Source: Metabacillus arenae (lineage in GTDB: Bacteria; Bacillota; Bacilli; Bacillales; Bacillaceae). Taken from it: 64,000 bases of DNA. The stretch is from NCBI RefSeq assembly GCF_014773385.1, contig NZ_JACXAI010000015.1, positions 69,484 to 133,483 of the forward strand, in the 5' to 3' direction. The notes beneath the pieces were generated by a model. The model did no database searches, was not told the DNA's origin, and saw only the letters and a program-made list of their open reading frames with translations. This document shows, piece after piece, positions 63,957 through 64,000 of the stretch. The translations under genes were made by a program, and so were the position numbers. Position 1 is the stretch's first letter, and the number at the start of each line of letters is the position of its first letter.

Positions 63957-64000
63957 ATGAACATTACGAAAAACAGCCGGGTTTTATTCATTGGCGACAG
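63957..64000 (+). CDS. SGNH/GDSL hydrolase, 3' end cut by the window
   Basis: ATG at 63957 follows ATAGGGGGAAG. The visible 14 residues, MNITKNSRVLFIGD, are the usual start of SGNH-family esterases, where FIGDS carries the catalytic Ser, just beyond the window. Too short for a firm call. Confidence 0.55.
   Translation, partial: MNITKNSRVLFIGD

Overview
The window is a stretch of chromosome from a low-GC, spore-forming Bacillaceae (a Bacillus/Neobacillus-like organism). The evidence is the B. subtilis-type gene families: a full myo-inositol (iol) operon, a YyaC-type germination protease relative, a YjcZ-family sporulation peptide, a GerAB-type germinant permease, two sporulation-kinase-like histidine kinases, an AbrB paralogue and an RsbR paralogue. 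Strong AGGAGG ribosome binding sites and TTG/GTG starts fit the same group. No rRNA, tRNA, CRISPR array, prophage or intact insertion sequence was seen. Both ends cut genes: a histidine phosphatase at the left and an SGNH hydrolase at the right.

Layout. 1-12.7 kb: mixed single genes, namely a beta-lactamase-fold serine hydrolase, a peptidoglycan amidase, a soluble histidine kinase, a 2-hydroxyacid dehydrogenase, an SDR, a divergent YwnA-type Rrf2 regulator / azoreductase pair with two palindromic operators, a CatE-type dioxygenase, a DUF4097 protein and a frameshifted gene. 12.9-20 kb: a probable tricarboxylate module with two paralogous LysR regulators, an AbrB-type membrane protein, a CitMHS transporter that appears to start at ATT, and a PrpF-type isomerase. 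yyaC lies within it. 20.4-27.9 kb: a YqzG-like protein, a truncated AsnC regulator next to two chromate transporter half-proteins, a VOC protein, an AbrB paralogue, a cupin/SDR pair, an RsbR paralogue, a YjcZ peptide and a YvsG-like membrane protein. 28-34 kb: repeat-rich DNA with an sdpR-sdpI pair, a membrane histidine kinase, a cyclic-phosphate receiver protein and several very small membrane proteins.

34-38.5 kb is a MurNAc recycling operon, murQ-murR-murP-mupG (the Staphylococcus-type arrangement with a 6-phospho-muramidase). 39.2-52.6 kb is the inositol catabolic locus: iolR divergent from iolA-B-C-D-E-iolT-G-H-I-J. The transporter gene iolT occupies the place of iolF. A CcpA-type cre site lies in the iolA promoter. 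Between iolH and iolI there is a relic zone with a second iolH 3' end, a duplicated spacer and a possible transposase fragment. 52.8-64 kb: two MFS transporters, an aldo/keto reductase fragment, a YeeE/YedE sulfur transporter, a B12-binding-like protein followed by a PAS-like coiled-coil protein, an orphan GerAB permease, ppaC, an MhqO-type dioxygenase and a LysE exporter.

The intergenic DNA carries several dispersed repeat families. One is a 100-180 bp hairpin-forming element with ends GTCCAGCTCC...CTTTTCGTT, in at least four good and two partial copies. One is a 20-21 bp periodic CGAAGATA element in two homologous copies. One is a 20-21 bp periodic GCAAAWAAT element. Another is an ACAGACTAAGA element. 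These, with the gene relics, are the least explained parts of the window. Homology calls were made from recognisable motifs and from memory of the families, without any database search.
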